From contig JAGPIX010000009.1 in the NCBI GenBank assembly GCA_018054745.1, positions 1-38,796 on the forward strand: DNA of 38,796 nt. The letters are read 5' to 3'. The position numbers were made by a program, and so were the translations under genes. The notes beneath the pieces were generated by a model. The model did no database searches. It had not been told where the DNA came from and saw only the letters and a program-made list of their open reading frames with translations. Shown here one piece after another: positions 8,246-16,611 of this stretch (position 1 is its first letter; every line of letters begins with the position of its first letter). The DNA comes from Alicycliphilus sp. (GTDB lineage: Bacteria > Pseudomonadota > Gammaproteobacteria > Burkholderiales > Burkholderiaceae_C).

Positions 8246-9130
8246 TCACAGAGACAGTTGCTGCAGGTACTGCCGAAACGACGCTCCCACCTCGGGGTGC
8301 TGTAGCGCCAGTTCCACGGTCGCTTCAAGAAAACCCTCTTTGCTACCACAGTCATAGCGTTTTCCGCTGTACTGGTATGCGTAAACGGCCTCATGCGCCA
8401 TCAGGCGGGCGATGGCGTCGGTGAGTTGGATCTCGCCGCCCACGCCCTTGGGCTGGTTGCGGATTTCTTCAAAAATGCGCGGCGTGAGCACATAGCGACC
8501 GGCCACGCCCATGCGCGACGGGGCCACCTCGGGGGCGGGTTTTTCCACGATTTCATCGACGCGCAAGAGCGGGCCGCCGGCGGCTTCGCCCTTGACGATT
8601 CCGTAGCGCCTGGTGTGCTCTTGCGGTACTTCCTGCACGGCCAACAGGGAGCGGCCCTGTTTTTCAAACGCAGCCGTCATCTGCGCCATCACACCTGGGC
8701 CGCCGTTTTCGCCCACCATCAGGTCGTCGGCCAGCAGCACGGCAAAGGGCTCGCGGCCGACCAGCGGCTCGGCGCAGAGTACGGCGTGGCCTAAGCCCAG
8801 GCTGCGCGGCTGGCGTACGAACAGGCAGTTCATGTCGGACGGGCTGACGGAGCGCACCAGTTCCAGCATGGCCTGCTTGCCGGCTTGCTCCAGCTCGTTC
8901 TCCAGCTCGTAGGCGGTGTCGAAATGGTCTTCGATGGCGCGCTTGCTGCGGCCGGTGACGAAGACCATGTCGCGGATGCCGGCCTCGTAGGCTTCTTCTA
9001 CGGCGTATTGGATCAAGGGCTTGTCCACCACGGGTAGCATCTCTTTGGGGGACGCCTTGGTGGCGGGCAGAAAGCGGGTGCCCAGGCCGGCGACGGGGAA
9101 GACGGCTTTGCGGACGCGGGTGCTGGTCAT
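8246..9130 (-). CDS. galU: UTP-glucose-1-phosphate uridylyltransferase
   Basis: Makes UDP-glucose from UTP and glucose-1-phosphate, the precursor of cell-surface polysaccharides and of UDP-glucuronate and galactose metabolism. The 294 residues are of normal bacterial GalU length and begin with the nucleotide-binding signature [20 protein letters not shown] followed by [39 protein letters not shown] and AGRYVLTP are further family motifs. The ATG at 9130 is preceded by AAGGA at a suitable distance. It lies 48 bases after the valS stop on the same strand, and this gap carries a GC-rich hairpin. The stop codon overlaps the alternative start of the SnoaL-like gene. Confidence 0.96.
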   Translation of the reverse strand: MTSTRVRKAVFPVAGLGTRFLPATKASPKEMLPVVDKPLIQYAVEEAYEAGIRDMVFVTGRSKRAIEDHFDTAYELENELEQAGKQAMLELVRSVSPSDMNCLFVRQPRSLGLGHAVLCAEPLVGREPFAVLLADDLMVGENGGPGVMAQMTAAFEKQGRSLLAVQEVPQEHTRRYGIVKGEAAGGPLLRVDEIVEKPAPEVAPSRMGVAGRYVLTPRIFEEIRNQPKGVGGEIQLTDAIARLMAHEAVYAYQYSGKRYDCGSKEGFLEATVELALQHPEVGASFRQYLQQLSL

Positions 9131-9147
9131 GGGGGTTCCTTGGTGGA

Positions 9148-9172
9148 GAGGGCCGGCGGGACGCCGGCGCTC
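9148..9172. repeat. GC-rich intergenic hairpin between valS and galU
   Basis: GCCGGC at 9152-9157 and again at 9163-9168 are separated by GGGAC, with outer GAG/CTC pairing. The resulting motif (GGGACGCCGGCGCTCCC) is one I have seen often in intergenic regions of GC-rich Proteobacteria. There is no T-tract, so it is more likely a REP-like repeat than a terminator. Confidence 0.4.
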
Positions 9173-9178
9173 CCGGGG

Positions 9179-12049
9179 TCAGCCCAGGCGGGCGAGTTGT
9201 TCCTGGATGCGCGCCAGCGTGCTGCCAAAGTCGGCCAGGCGCTTTTTCTCTTGCTCCAGCACGGCGGCGGGGGCCTTGGCGCAGAAGGCTTCGTTGCCGA
9301 GCTTGGCGTTGGCCTTGGTGATCTCGCCCGCGAGGCGCGCGGCCTCCTTGGACAGGCGGGCCTTCTCGGCGGCTACGTCGATCTCGACAAATAGCGCCAG
9401 GCGTGCGCCACCGACCACGTTGACCGGGGCGTTCTGCGCCTCGCTGGCCCATGCGGCGGCGTCGTCGAACACCTTGACTTCGCTGAGCTTGGCCAGGTTT
9501 TTCAGCACATCGGCGTTGGCACGCAGGAAGGCGCTGTCCTCTGCCGTGTCGGCCACGGCCAGAAGCGGCAGGCGCTGCGCGGGCGACACGCCCATCTCGC
9601 CGCGCAGGGTGCGGCAGGCGTCCACCATGGTTTTCAGGCGCGCCACATAGCCTTCAGCCGCCTCGTCGATCTTGGCCGGCTGCGCCTCTGGGTAGGCGGC
9701 GATGGCGATCGATGCGCCCTCAATGCGGGCCACGGGCGCCACCACTTGCCACAGCGCTTCGGTGACAAACGGGATGATGGGATGCGCCAGGCGCAGGATG
9801 GCTTCCAGCACGCGGATCAGCGTGCGGCGCGTGGCGCGCTCTTGCGCCTCGGAGCCGGTCTGGATCTGCACCTTGGCGATTTCCAGGTACCAGTCGCAGA
9901 ACTCGTTCCAGACGAAGTCGTAGATGGCGTTGGCGGCGTTGTCCAGGCGGTATTCGGCAAAGCCACGGGCCACCTCAGCCTCCACCTTTTGCAGGCGCGA
10001 GACGATCCAGCGATCGGGCTGGCTGAAATGCAGATAGCTCTCGCTGCAGCTGCCGTCGCCGTCAAAGCCGCAGTCAAAACCCTCGCAATTCATCAGCACG
10101 AAGCGGCTGGCGTTCCAGAGCTTGTTGCAGAAGTTGCGATAACCCTCGCAGCGCTTGCTGTCGAAGTTGATGCTGCGGCCCAAGGACGCCAGCGCGGCGA
10201 AGGTAAAGCGCAGCGCGTCCGCGCCGTAGGCCGGAATGCCTTCGGGGAATTCCTTTTGCGTGTTCTTGCGCACCTGGGGTGCGGTCTCGGGGCGGCGCAG
10301 GCCCTGGGTGCGCTTGTCGAGCAGGGGTTCGAGCTCGATGCCGTCGATCAGATCGACCGGGTCGAGCACGTTGCCCTCGCTCTTGCTCATCTTCTTGCCG
10401 TGCGCGTCGAGCACCAGGCCGTGGATGTAGACATGCTTGAACGGCACGCGGCCGGTGAAGTGGGTGCTCATCATGATCATCCGGGCCACCCAGAAGAAGA
10501 TGATGTCGTAGCCCGTGACCAGCACGCTGCTGGGCAAATACAGGTTGTAGTCGTCGGTGGCGCTGTCGGTTTGATTTGGCCAGCCCATGGTGGAAAACGG
10601 CACCAGCGCGCTGGAGTACCAGGTGTCGAGCACGTCGGCGTCGCGCGTGAGTGTTTTGCCGGGGGCCTGTGCCTGCGCCTCGGCCTCGCTCTTGGCCACG
10701 TAGACCTTGCCGTCCTCGTCGTACCAGGCCGGAATCTGGTGGCCCCACCAGAGCTGGCGCGAGATGCACCAGTCCTGGATGTTGTTCATCCACTGGTTGT
10801 AGGTGTTGACCCAGTTCTCGGGCACGAATTGCACCTGGCCGCTGGCGACGGCGTCAATCGCTTTTTGCGCGATGGATTTGCCGGTGGCGTCGCCCTGGCC
10901 CACCTTGTTCATGGCGACAAACCACTGATCGGTCAGCATGGGTTCGATCACCTGGCCGGTGCGGGTGCAGATGGGCACCATGAGCTTGTGCTTCTTGATT
11001 TCGACCAAGAGGCCCAGCGCTTCCAGGTCCGCCACGACGGCCTTGCGCGCGGCAAAGCGGTCCATGCCACGGTATTTCTCGGGCGCCTGGTCGTTGATGG
11101 TGGCCGTCAGCGTCAGCACGCAAATCATCGGCAGCTTGTGGCGCTGGCCTACCTGATAGTCGTTCTGGTCATGCGCGGGCGTGACCTTGACCACGCCGGT
11201 GCCGAAGGCCTTATCCACGTATTCGTCGGCAATCACCGGGATTTCACGATCGCACAGCGGCAGCTTGACCTGCTTGCCGATCAGGTGTGCATAGCGCTCG
11301 TCCTCGGGGTGCACCATCACGGCCACGTCGCCCAGCATGGTCTCGGGGCGGGTGGTGGCCACGACCAGCTGGCCCGATCCATCGGCCAGGGGGTAGGCGA
11401 TGTGCCAGAGTGAGCCGTCTTTTTCCTCGTTCTCGACTTCCAGGTCCGACACGGCCGACTGCAGCTTGGGGTCCCAGTTGACCAGGCGCTTGCCACGGTA
11501 GATCAGGCCCTGCTCATAGAGCTTGACGAAGGTCTCGGTGACGACCTTGGACAGCTTGTCGTCCATGGTGAAGTACTCGCGGCTCCAATCTACCGTGTCG
11601 CCCAGGCGGCGCATCTGCGTGGTGATGGTGTTGCCCGACTGCTCCTTCCATTCCCAGACCTTTTTCACAAAGTCGGGCCGGCCCAGATCGTGGCGGCTCA
11701 CGCCTTGTTCCTGCAGCTGGCGCTCTACCACGATTTGCGTGGCGATGCCGGCGTGGTCCGTGCCCGGAATCCACGCCGTGTTGCAGCCCAGCATGCGGTG
11801 GTAGCGCGTCAGGCTGTCCATGATGGTCTGGTTGAACGCGTGGCCCATGTGCAGCGTGCCGGTCACGTTGGGCGGGGGCAGCTGGATGGCGAAGGCCGGT
11901 GCGCTGGCGTCGGGCGCGCCCGTGCCGCGCGCGCCGGCGCGGCCGTAGCCACGGCGCTCCCACTCGGGGCCCCAGTGGGCCTCCAGGGCGGCGGGTTCAA
12001 AGGACTTGGACAGGCCGTTCAGGCCCGGTTGTGCGGGGGTGTCGCTCAT
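9179..12049 (-). CDS. valS: Valyl-tRNA synthetase
   Basis: Class I aminoacyl-tRNA synthetase that charges tRNA-Val and edits mischarged threonine. The 956 residues show the HIGH-type motif [15 protein letters not shown] (HMGH at residues 67-70), the CP1 editing domain, the sequence [17 protein letters not shown], the KMSKS loop near residue 551 ([11 protein letters not shown]), an anticodon-binding domain, and the C-terminal coiled-coil arm typical of ValRS ([21 protein letters not shown]). The ATG at 12049 (MSDTPAQPG) is preferred to an in-frame ATG at 12067, because the latter lies inside a perfect palindrome and adds an atypical MPLFIA. Neither start has a clear Shine-Dalgarno. Confidence 0.96.
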   Translation of the reverse strand: MSDTPAQPGLNGLSKSFEPAALEAHWGPEWERRGYGRAGARGTGAPDASAPAFAIQLPPPNVTGTLHMGHAFNQTIMDSLTRYHRMLGCNTAWIPGTDHAGIATQIVVERQLQEQGVSRHDLGRPDFVKKVWEWKEQSGNTITTQMRRLGDTVDWSREYFTMDDKLSKVVTETFVKLYEQGLIYRGKRLVNWDPKLQSAVSDLEVENEEKDGSLWHIAYPLADGSGQLVVATTRPETMLGDVAVMVHPEDERYAHLIGKQVKLPLCDREIPVIADEYVDKAFGTGVVKVTPAHDQNDYQVGQRHKLPMICVLTLTATINDQAPEKYRGMDRFAARKAVVADLEALGLLVEIKKHKLMVPICTRTGQVIEPMLTDQWFVAMNKVGQGDATGKSIAQKAIDAVASGQVQFVPENWVNTYNQWMNNIQDWCISRQLWWGHQIPAWYDEDGKVYVAKSEAEAQAQAPGKTLTRDADVLDTWYSSALVPFSTMGWPNQTDSATDDYNLYLPSSVLVTGYDIIFFWVARMIMMSTHFTGRVPFKHVYIHGLVLDAHGKKMSKSEGNVLDPVDLIDGIELEPLLDKRTQGLRRPETAPQVRKNTQKEFPEGIPAYGADALRFTFAALASLGRSINFDSKRCEGYRNFCNKLWNASRFVLMNCEGFDCGFDGDGSCSESYLHFSQPDRWIVSRLQKVEAEVARGFAEYRLDNAANAIYDFVWNEFCDWYLEIAKVQIQTGSEAQERATRRTLIRVLEAILRLAHPIIPFVTEALWQVVAPVARIEGASIAIAAYPEAQPAKIDEAAEGYVARLKTMVDACRTLRGEMGVSPAQRLPLLAVADTAEDSAFLRANADVLKNLAKLSEVKVFDDAAAWASEAQNAPVNVVGGARLALFVEIDVAAEKARLSKEAARLAGEITKANAKLGNEAFCAKAPAAVLEQEKKRLADFGSTLARIQEQLARLG

Positions 12050-12058
12050 GGCAATGAA

Positions 12059-12084
12059 AAGCGGCATCCCGTGGGATGCCGCTT
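12059..12084 (-). terminator. Perfect 12-bp palindrome in front of valS (terminator or leader hairpin)
   Basis: AAGCGGCATCCC and GGGATGCCGCTT are exact inverse complements separated by two bases. On the minus strand the stem runs into TTTTC, which fits an intrinsic terminator for the oxidase operon upstream. However, it ends only 9 bases before the valS ATG and contains the alternative ATG at 12067, so in a longer transcript it would form a hairpin right at the valS translation start. Confidence 0.55.
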
Positions 12085-12139
12085 GGGTGGCAGTGGATCG
12101 GTGGGGTGCAGGAATTCTATTCGCTTGGCGTTACGCTTC

Positions 12140-12182
12140 GTTTTTTATAGCTATTGGCGCTTGATAGTAAAGCGCAAAGGCC
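12140..12182 (-). repeat. Comamonadaceae-type short palindromic repeat, copy A
   Basis: Minus-strand sequence GCCTTTGCGCTTTACTATC followed by AAGCGCCAATAGCTATAAAA. It shares the layout GCCT..GCGCTT..(loop)..AAGCG.AA.AGCTA with copies at 19502-19563 and 33926-33985. The GCGCTT/AAGCGC arms form a small hairpin. It also contains a possible promoter toward valS: TTTACT (12171-12166), 16 bases, TATAAA (12149-12144). Confidence 0.7.
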
Positions 12183-12187
12183 GTATT

Positions 12188-12823
12188 TCACTGAGAACTT
12201 GCGCGGTATTTTGGCGCCTGAGGCTCGGCGGCCATCAGCGCGGCCTCCTCCCGCCGCACCAGGCGCCAGCCCACATGCGCCAGCCAGGCCAACGCGAATA
12301 CGGCCGCCAGGCCGATCAGCCAGCGGCCCAGGCGTTCCTGGTCGTCCAGCAGGTAGGCGTTACACAGGCGCAGCGGCGAGTCGATGTAGAGCTGGCCCAC
12401 GACGGCCATCATGGGCAGCAGCATGCCTAGGAAGAAGCCCTGCAGCACCAGCCCCGCCGGCCGCCAGGACAGGCGCAGCAGCACGCCTGCGAGCAGCAGC
12501 GCGGTGCATTTGGCAAGCTCCACGCCCATGTCGCGCAGCGCCAGGTCCAGTACGCGCGGCACCATCAGCACCGACAGCAGCACGCCCACCCAGACCAGGC
12601 CGGTGATGCCGTGGGCGTTGCAGCTGGCGATGGCGCGGCGCAGGCGTGGCGGCAGGGCTGCGGCCAGCAGGGCCCCGGCCAGCATCCACAGCGGAAACTG
12701 CAGCAGCATGTGGCGCCACATGCTGGCCTCCAGCCAGTGGCGGGTGATGGGCAGGGCCAGCAGGGCTGCCAATACCAGTCCCAGGGCGGCCTGGTGCCAT
12801 GGCTTGCAGGCGGGGCGCTTCAT
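12188..12823 (-). CDS. Polytopic membrane protein of the cbb3-type oxidase operon
   Basis: A 211-residue inner-membrane protein with about five or six hydrophobic helices (for example LGLVLAALLALPITRHWL, MLLQFPLWMLAGALLAAALP, GLVWVGVLLSVLMVP, MVGQ-type segment near residue 145, WLIGLAAVFALAWLAHVGW). The conserved-looking features are WRHMLLQFPLW and SCNAHGITGL. The topology and place suggest an oxidase assembly or accessory factor, loosely resembling CtaG-type membrane proteins, but I cannot assign a family. Its ATG (12823) overlaps the SCO stop by four bases (ATGA), so it is translationally coupled and certainly the last gene of the oxidase operon. Confidence 0.8.
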   Translation of the reverse strand: MKRPACKPWHQAALGLVLAALLALPITRHWLEASMWRHMLLQFPLWMLAGALLAAALPPRLRRAIASCNAHGITGLVWVGVLLSVLMVPRVLDLALRDMGVELAKCTALLLAGVLLRLSWRPAGLVLQGFFLGMLLPMMAVVGQLYIDSPLRLCNAYLLDDQERLGRWLIGLAAVFALAWLAHVGWRLVRREEAALMAAEPQAPKYRASSQ

Positions 12824-13455
12824 CGCGGGCCCCGTGCCAGGTGGCGCGCGTAGTTGAAGGCCAGCTGCTGCTCGGCCAGGTCGAAGATGCGCACCATGCG
12901 GCCCCGGGAGTCGAACACCAGCAGCGCGGCGTTGTGCTCGTAGTCGCCACGACCGTCGGGGATCACGACCACGCCCAGCGCGCGCAGCAGCGCCTGCTGC
13001 TCGCCCACATCGGGCACGCGTACGAAGCGCCACAGGGCCGGGTCGGCGCGCAGGCCCTGGGCGTAGGCCTGCAGCGCTGCGGGGTCGTCGCGCGCGCCAT
13101 CAAAGCTGATGGACAGCAGCCTGAGCTTTGTGTCGTGGCCCGCCGCCAGATCCGCGTGCAGCGCGGCCTGCAGTTGCTGGAAGCTGCTGCCCAGCGTCAG
13201 GCACACGGTTTCGCAATGGGTGTAGATGAAATCGACAATGGTCACGCCGCCATCCTCGCCCAGCAGCGCCGGCAGGCTGCCGCTCAGGCCCGGGCCTTGG
13301 ACGGTGATGGGTGGCGCGGTGACGGGGCGCAGCGCCACCTCCAGGCGGCGCGCTCCCTCGTCGGTCCAGGCCTGAAAGCCGTAGGTCAGCCAGCTGGCCG
13401 CGGCCCAGCCGCCCAGCAGCAGCAGGACGCTGGCCAGGGCCGTGCGCAGCAGCAT
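12820..13455 (-). CDS. SCO1/SenC-family copper chaperone
   Basis: A thioredoxin-fold copper chaperone that delivers copper to haem-copper oxidases or reduces their copper sites in the periplasm. The 211-residue protein has an N-terminal membrane anchor (residues 4-24). The SCO copper ligands are present: C81 and C85 in THCETVC and H174 in GDYEHNAALL. The start at 13455 is 3 bases after the stop of the preceding cytochrome gene, with no separate Shine-Dalgarno, so translation is probably coupled. Its place between the oxidase subunits and the membrane protein points to copper insertion into this particular oxidase. Confidence 0.9.
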   Translation of the reverse strand: MLLRTALASVLLLLGGWAAASWLTYGFQAWTDEGARRLEVALRPVTAPPITVQGPGLSGSLPALLGEDGGVTIVDFIYTHCETVCLTLGSSFQQLQAALHADLAAGHDTKLRLLSISFDGARDDPAALQAYAQGLRADPALWRFVRVPDVGEQQALLRALGVVVIPDGRGDYEHNAALLVFDSRGRMVRIFDLAEQQLAFNYARHLARGPR

Positions 13456-13458
13456 CGC

Positions 13459-14049
13459 TTATGGCGACAAGGCCTTGAGCGCGGCTTCGCCCTCGAACGG
13501 GGTGGTGCGGCTGCCGTCCGCGCGCTCCTTGGCAAACAGCTCGGCCTGCAGAGGTTCGGCCTTGTTCGACCAGTTGCTGCGGATGAAGCTGGCGATGCCG
13601 GCCAGCTCGGCGTCGCTCAGCTGGGGAAAGGCAGGCATGGCGCCCTGGTATTTGTTGCCCTTGACGGTGATCTCGCCGGTGATGCCGTGCAGCAGGATGT
13701 TGGCCAGCACGCGCGGCTCGCCCTGCACCCATTCCGAGCCATCGAGCGGCGGGAACACGCCCGGCAGGCCCGCGCCGGTGGCCTGGTGGCAGGCGGCGCA
13801 TTGCGCCGCATACAGCGCCTTGCCGTCCACGGCGCCGCCGGCCGCGGCCACGGGGCCGGAGAGCTCGGCGCGTGTGCGCTGGTCGCCAAACTGCGACAGG
13901 GTGAGCGGCTCGGTGGAGAGGATGTAGACCACCGCCCACACCACCATGCCGGCGGCCACCAGCAGTGCGGCCACGGGCATGGGGCGGACGGCTTCCTCGG
14001 GGTCTTCGTTCTCGCGCTGCTGTGCGCGTGTGACCGGGTCTTGGCTCAT
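13459..14049 (-). CDS. Membrane-anchored monohaem cytochrome c (CcoP-like third subunit)
   Basis: A 196-residue c-type cytochrome with a short charged N-terminus, one transmembrane helix near residues 25-45, and a single periplasmic haem c domain (CAACH, C84-C87-H88; likely Met ligand in GAMPAFPQL). It takes the place of CcoP in the operon, but canonical CcoP is about 300 residues with two haems and a different anchor, so this is a reduced form. It would pass electrons to the ccoO-type subunit. The ATG at 14049 has AAGGA eight bases ahead and lies 13 bases after the ccoO stop. Confidence 0.85.
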   Translation of the reverse strand: MSQDPVTRAQQRENEDPEEAVRPMPVAALLVAAGMVVWAVVYILSTEPLTLSQFGDQRTRAELSGPVAAAGGAVDGKALYAAQCAACHQATGAGLPGVFPPLDGSEWVQGEPRVLANILLHGITGEITVKGNKYQGAMPAFPQLSDAELAGIASFIRSNWSNKAEPLQAELFAKERADGSRTTPFEGEAALKALSP

Positions 14050-14062
14050 GGTCACAGTCCTT

Positions 14063-14710
14063 TCATGAAGCGGGCGTGGGCCTGGGGGCGGGCGCGACGG
14101 ACGAGGTCTTGGCGCCGGTGGCCTCTTGCGGCTCGGGTGGCAGGATGGGGTAGTCGCGCTTGAGCGCCTGCAGGTAGCGCACCAGATCCAGCGCCTCGGG
14201 CGTGGGCACGACCACCTTGCCTGGCGGGGTGTAGCCGGGCGGCAGCTTGATGGCCTCCTCGCCCGGCTCCGCCTTGTCCTTGATGTCGAACAGATAGGGG
14301 TAGGGCGGCATGATGGAGCCTGGCACATAGGCGCGCGGCTGGTACAGGTGGCCCAGATGCCAGTCCTTGCTGGGCTGACGCACGCCGATGTTCATCAGAT
14401 CGGGCCCGGTGCGCATGCTGCCCAGCAGGTGTGGCTTGTCGTAGTAATAGTCGCCGGGCACCGAGGCCCGGCCCCAGCCGCGCTTGGCGTCGGGGGCAAA
14501 GCTTTCTGAGCGCGGCTGCTGGCTGTGGCAGTAGACGCAGCCATTGGCGATGTAGCTGGCGCGCCCGCGCAGCTCGGCGCTGGTATAGGGCTTGAGCCCT
14601 TCTGGCGCCTTCACGTCGCGCACCTGGACGTAGGGCAGTATGACCAGCGCCGAGACGGCGATGGCAAAGGTCACCATGGCCCCGGCGGTGAGTTTGGCTT
14701 CATTTTCCAT
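14063..14710 (-). CDS. ccoO: cbb3-type cytochrome c oxidase subunit II (monohaem)
   Basis: Monohaem membrane-anchored cytochrome that feeds electrons to the catalytic subunit. The 215 residues have one N-terminal transmembrane helix (about 8-29), the family segment GLKPYTSAELRGRASYIANG, the haem motif CVYCH (C58-C61-H62), RTGPDLMNIG, and the Met-ligand region SIMPPYPYLF, all matching CcoO. The C-terminus is Pro-rich. The ATG at 14710 has GGGAGA upstream and follows ccoN by 17 bases. Confidence 0.92.
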   Translation of the reverse strand: MENEAKLTAGAMVTFAIAVSALVILPYVQVRDVKAPEGLKPYTSAELRGRASYIANGCVYCHSQQPRSESFAPDAKRGWGRASVPGDYYYDKPHLLGSMRTGPDLMNIGVRQPSKDWHLGHLYQPRAYVPGSIMPPYPYLFDIKDKAEPGEEAIKLPPGYTPPGKVVVPTPEALDLVRYLQALKRDYPILPPEPQEATGAKTSSVAPAPRPTPAS

Positions 14711-14727
14711 GAGCTTGTCTCCCGGGC

Positions 14728-16359
14728 TTAAGGTTGTTGGGTGGCGAACAGCGCCGCGCCGGCGCGGTTCGGACCAAAGCGCATGGCCATGGCCAGGAAG
14801 TGGAAGACGAAGACCAGGTGGCTGGCCACCATCAGCGCGCCGCCCACGCTGCGCCACTGCAGCCAGGGAATGGTCACGGCGACCGAGTCCATGAAGGGTC
14901 GCGTTTCATCCAGCATGACCAGGCCCTGCAGCCAGCCGCCATAGGTCAGGCCGACGAAATAAATCATGATGCCGATGCTGGCCAGCCAGAAATGCCAGGA
15001 AATCAGCCGGGGGTATGGCCATTCCCAGTTCATGATGCGCGGCATCATGAAGTAGATGGCGCCAAACAGCACCATGGTGACAAAGCCGTAGGCGCCCAGG
15101 TGGGCGTGGGCCACCGTAAAGTGCGTGAAATGCGCCACCTGCTGCACCGAGCGCAGTGCCTCGAACGAGCCCTGCAGCGACGACAGCAGGTACATGAAGC
15201 CGCCAAACATCATGAAGCGCAGTGTTGGCGAGTACATCCCCAGGCGCATGCGCCCGCGCATGGTCAGCCCCATGTTGATGGAAAACGCCAGCACCGGGAT
15301 GATCATCATCATGCTCTGCACGATGGACAGCGTGATCAGCCAGCCCGGCACCGGCCCACCCACCAGGTGGTGGCCGCCGACCTGGGCGTAGAAGAAGGCC
15401 AGCGTCCAGAAGCCCAGGATGGACAGGTTGTAGGAGCGGATGGGCCGCGCAATGATCTTGGGCAGAAAGTAGTAGATGGCGCCCACCGCCACCGGCGTGA
15501 ACCACAGGCCGAGCACGTTGTGGCCATACCACCAGTTCATCGCCGCCTGCTGCACGCCAAAGTGCACGCCGGGCATCTTGCCGACGATGAACAGCAGCGT
15601 GATCCACAACAGGCCGGCCGTGTGGTACCAGGTGGTCACATACAGCGACTCGACCTTGCGGTTGACCAGCGTATACATCACCGGGCCGATGATGCAGACC
15701 ATGCCGGCGGCAAAGAAGATGCCGATCTGCCAGGGCATCTCCAGGTATTCCAGGCCGTCCGTCCAGCCCGCGCCAATGGCGCCGATGCCGCTGGCAATGG
15801 CCACGTTGACCAGCGCGCCGCCCATCATGATCCACATATTGCCGATCAGCGGCCGGCGCAGCAGGCGCGGCATGAGCCAGATGATGATGGCCAGCTCGGC
15901 GTTGGTGATCCAGCCGTAGAGCACCGCCGTCAGGTGCACCGTGCGCATGCGGCCGAAGGTCATCCAGGCCTCGCTGACCAGCCAGTCGGGCCAGTGCAGC
16001 TTGAGCGAAGCGGTAAGGCCCGCGATGCCGCCGAACAGCAGCCACATGCAGGCAAAGGCGATGAACATGAAGACCGGGAAGGCGCTGGAGCGGTCGGCCG
16101 CGATGCGGTCCTCGATCTCGTGCTCGTCGGGCAGGTGGCCCGAGTCGCCGGGCTCCGTGGCCGCGGCCTGGAAGCGTTGCTGGCCGGCGTGACCCAGGGC
16201 CGGGTCGTCGATATGGCCGATCTCGCCGCGCGCAAAAATGGCCGATGCTGCGCGTGGGTTCTCCACCAGCAGGCCCTTGCGCAGCGACCAGATGAAGACG
16301 AACAGTCCAATGATGGACAGCAGGAAGGCGCCCAACAGGCTCAATATCGCACTGTCCAT
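14728..16359 (-). CDS. ccoN: cbb3-type cytochrome c oxidase subunit I with N-terminal extension
   Basis: Catalytic subunit of a C-type haem-copper oxidase that reduces O2 to water and contributes to the proton gradient. All diagnostic residues are present: low-spin haem ligand H142 (TVHLTAVLYGW), CuB ligands H280 (WWYGHN) and H330/H331 (VGGHH), the cross-link tyrosine Y324 (AFFYAQ), and H418/H420 (FTVAHAHLGAYG). The 543-residue protein is longer than the usual 470-480, because about 90 residues precede the first canonical helix. These include an extra membrane segment (SLLGAFLLSIIGLFVFIWSL) and a charged linker, faintly like the small assembly protein CcoS. The ATG at 16359 has AGGGA upstream; an upstream in-frame ATG at 16419 adds an unlikely 20 residues. 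ccoQ and ccoGHIS are absent here. Confidence 0.92.
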   Translation of the reverse strand: MDSAILSLLGAFLLSIIGLFVFIWSLRKGLLVENPRAASAIFARGEIGHIDDPALGHAGQQRFQAAATEPGDSGHLPDEHEIEDRIAADRSSAFPVFMFIAFACMWLLFGGIAGLTASLKLHWPDWLVSEAWMTFGRMRTVHLTAVLYGWITNAELAIIIWLMPRLLRRPLIGNMWIMMGGALVNVAIASGIGAIGAGWTDGLEYLEMPWQIGIFFAAGMVCIIGPVMYTLVNRKVESLYVTTWYHTAGLLWITLLFIVGKMPGVHFGVQQAAMNWWYGHNVLGLWFTPVAVGAIYYFLPKIIARPIRSYNLSILGFWTLAFFYAQVGGHHLVGGPVPGWLITLSIVQSMMMIIPVLAFSINMGLTMRGRMRLGMYSPTLRFMMFGGFMYLLSSLQGSFEALRSVQQVAHFTHFTVAHAHLGAYGFVTMVLFGAIYFMMPRIMNWEWPYPRLISWHFWLASIGIMIYFVGLTYGGWLQGLVMLDETRPFMDSVAVTIPWLQWRSVGGALMVASHLVFVFHFLAMAMRFGPNRAGAALFATQQP

Positions 16360-16405
16360 GGTTGGTTCCCTTTCAGTTCTGGAGGCATGTCTTCTAACCC
16401 ATGGG

Positions 16406-16419
16406 TTGATGTGACACAA
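16406..16419 (-). promoter_or_regulatory. Possible FNR/ANR box upstream of the oxidase operon
   Basis: TTGAT-GTGA-CACAA (read on the plus strand) matches the anaerobox TTGAT-N4-ATCAA at 8 of 10 positions. It lies 47-60 bases ahead of the ccoN start, and cbb3 operons are often under FNR/ANR control. No convincing -10 is at the standard distance, so this is only a candidate. Confidence 0.3.
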
Positions 16420-16611
16420 GTGCCATACAGCGGCACCGTGTTATGACGAACGGCCGCGATCATAAAACCCATTTGAAATGAATGTTTATTCGTGCGCAAG
16501 CCCATGCTCCAAGCGTTGGTACATGGGGGCGACGCGCGGCACAGCGCCGTAGTGCGCTAGCGCGTCAGAAGGGTGATTGCGCGGACGGCGCCGCCGTGGG
16601 GCGCGCTGCTA
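16420..16611. other. Spacer between hemY and the oxidase operon
   Basis: A 192-bp part of the non-coding gap. I see no gene, no strong terminator after hemY and no clear promoter. A TATGAT-like box on the minus strand lies in the AT-richer section near 16455-16490, without a good -35. Confidence 0.4.

Noticed and set aside
9746..11413. A 555-codon plus-strand frame opposite valS
   Set aside because: Antisense shadow of valS; low-complexity His/Val/Ala composition and no ribosome-binding site.
12059..12187. A T-box-like leader in front of valS
   Set aside because: T-boxes are essentially a Gram-positive device; no T-box core sequence is present and the hairpin alone is a simple palindrome.
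12799..14163. A 454-codon plus-strand frame opposite the cytochrome and SCO genes
   Set aside because: Antisense shadow across three well-supported minus-strand genes.
14734..16446. A 570-codon plus-strand frame opposite ccoN
   Set aside because: Antisense shadow of the oxidase gene, His/Gln/Ala-rich and without motifs.
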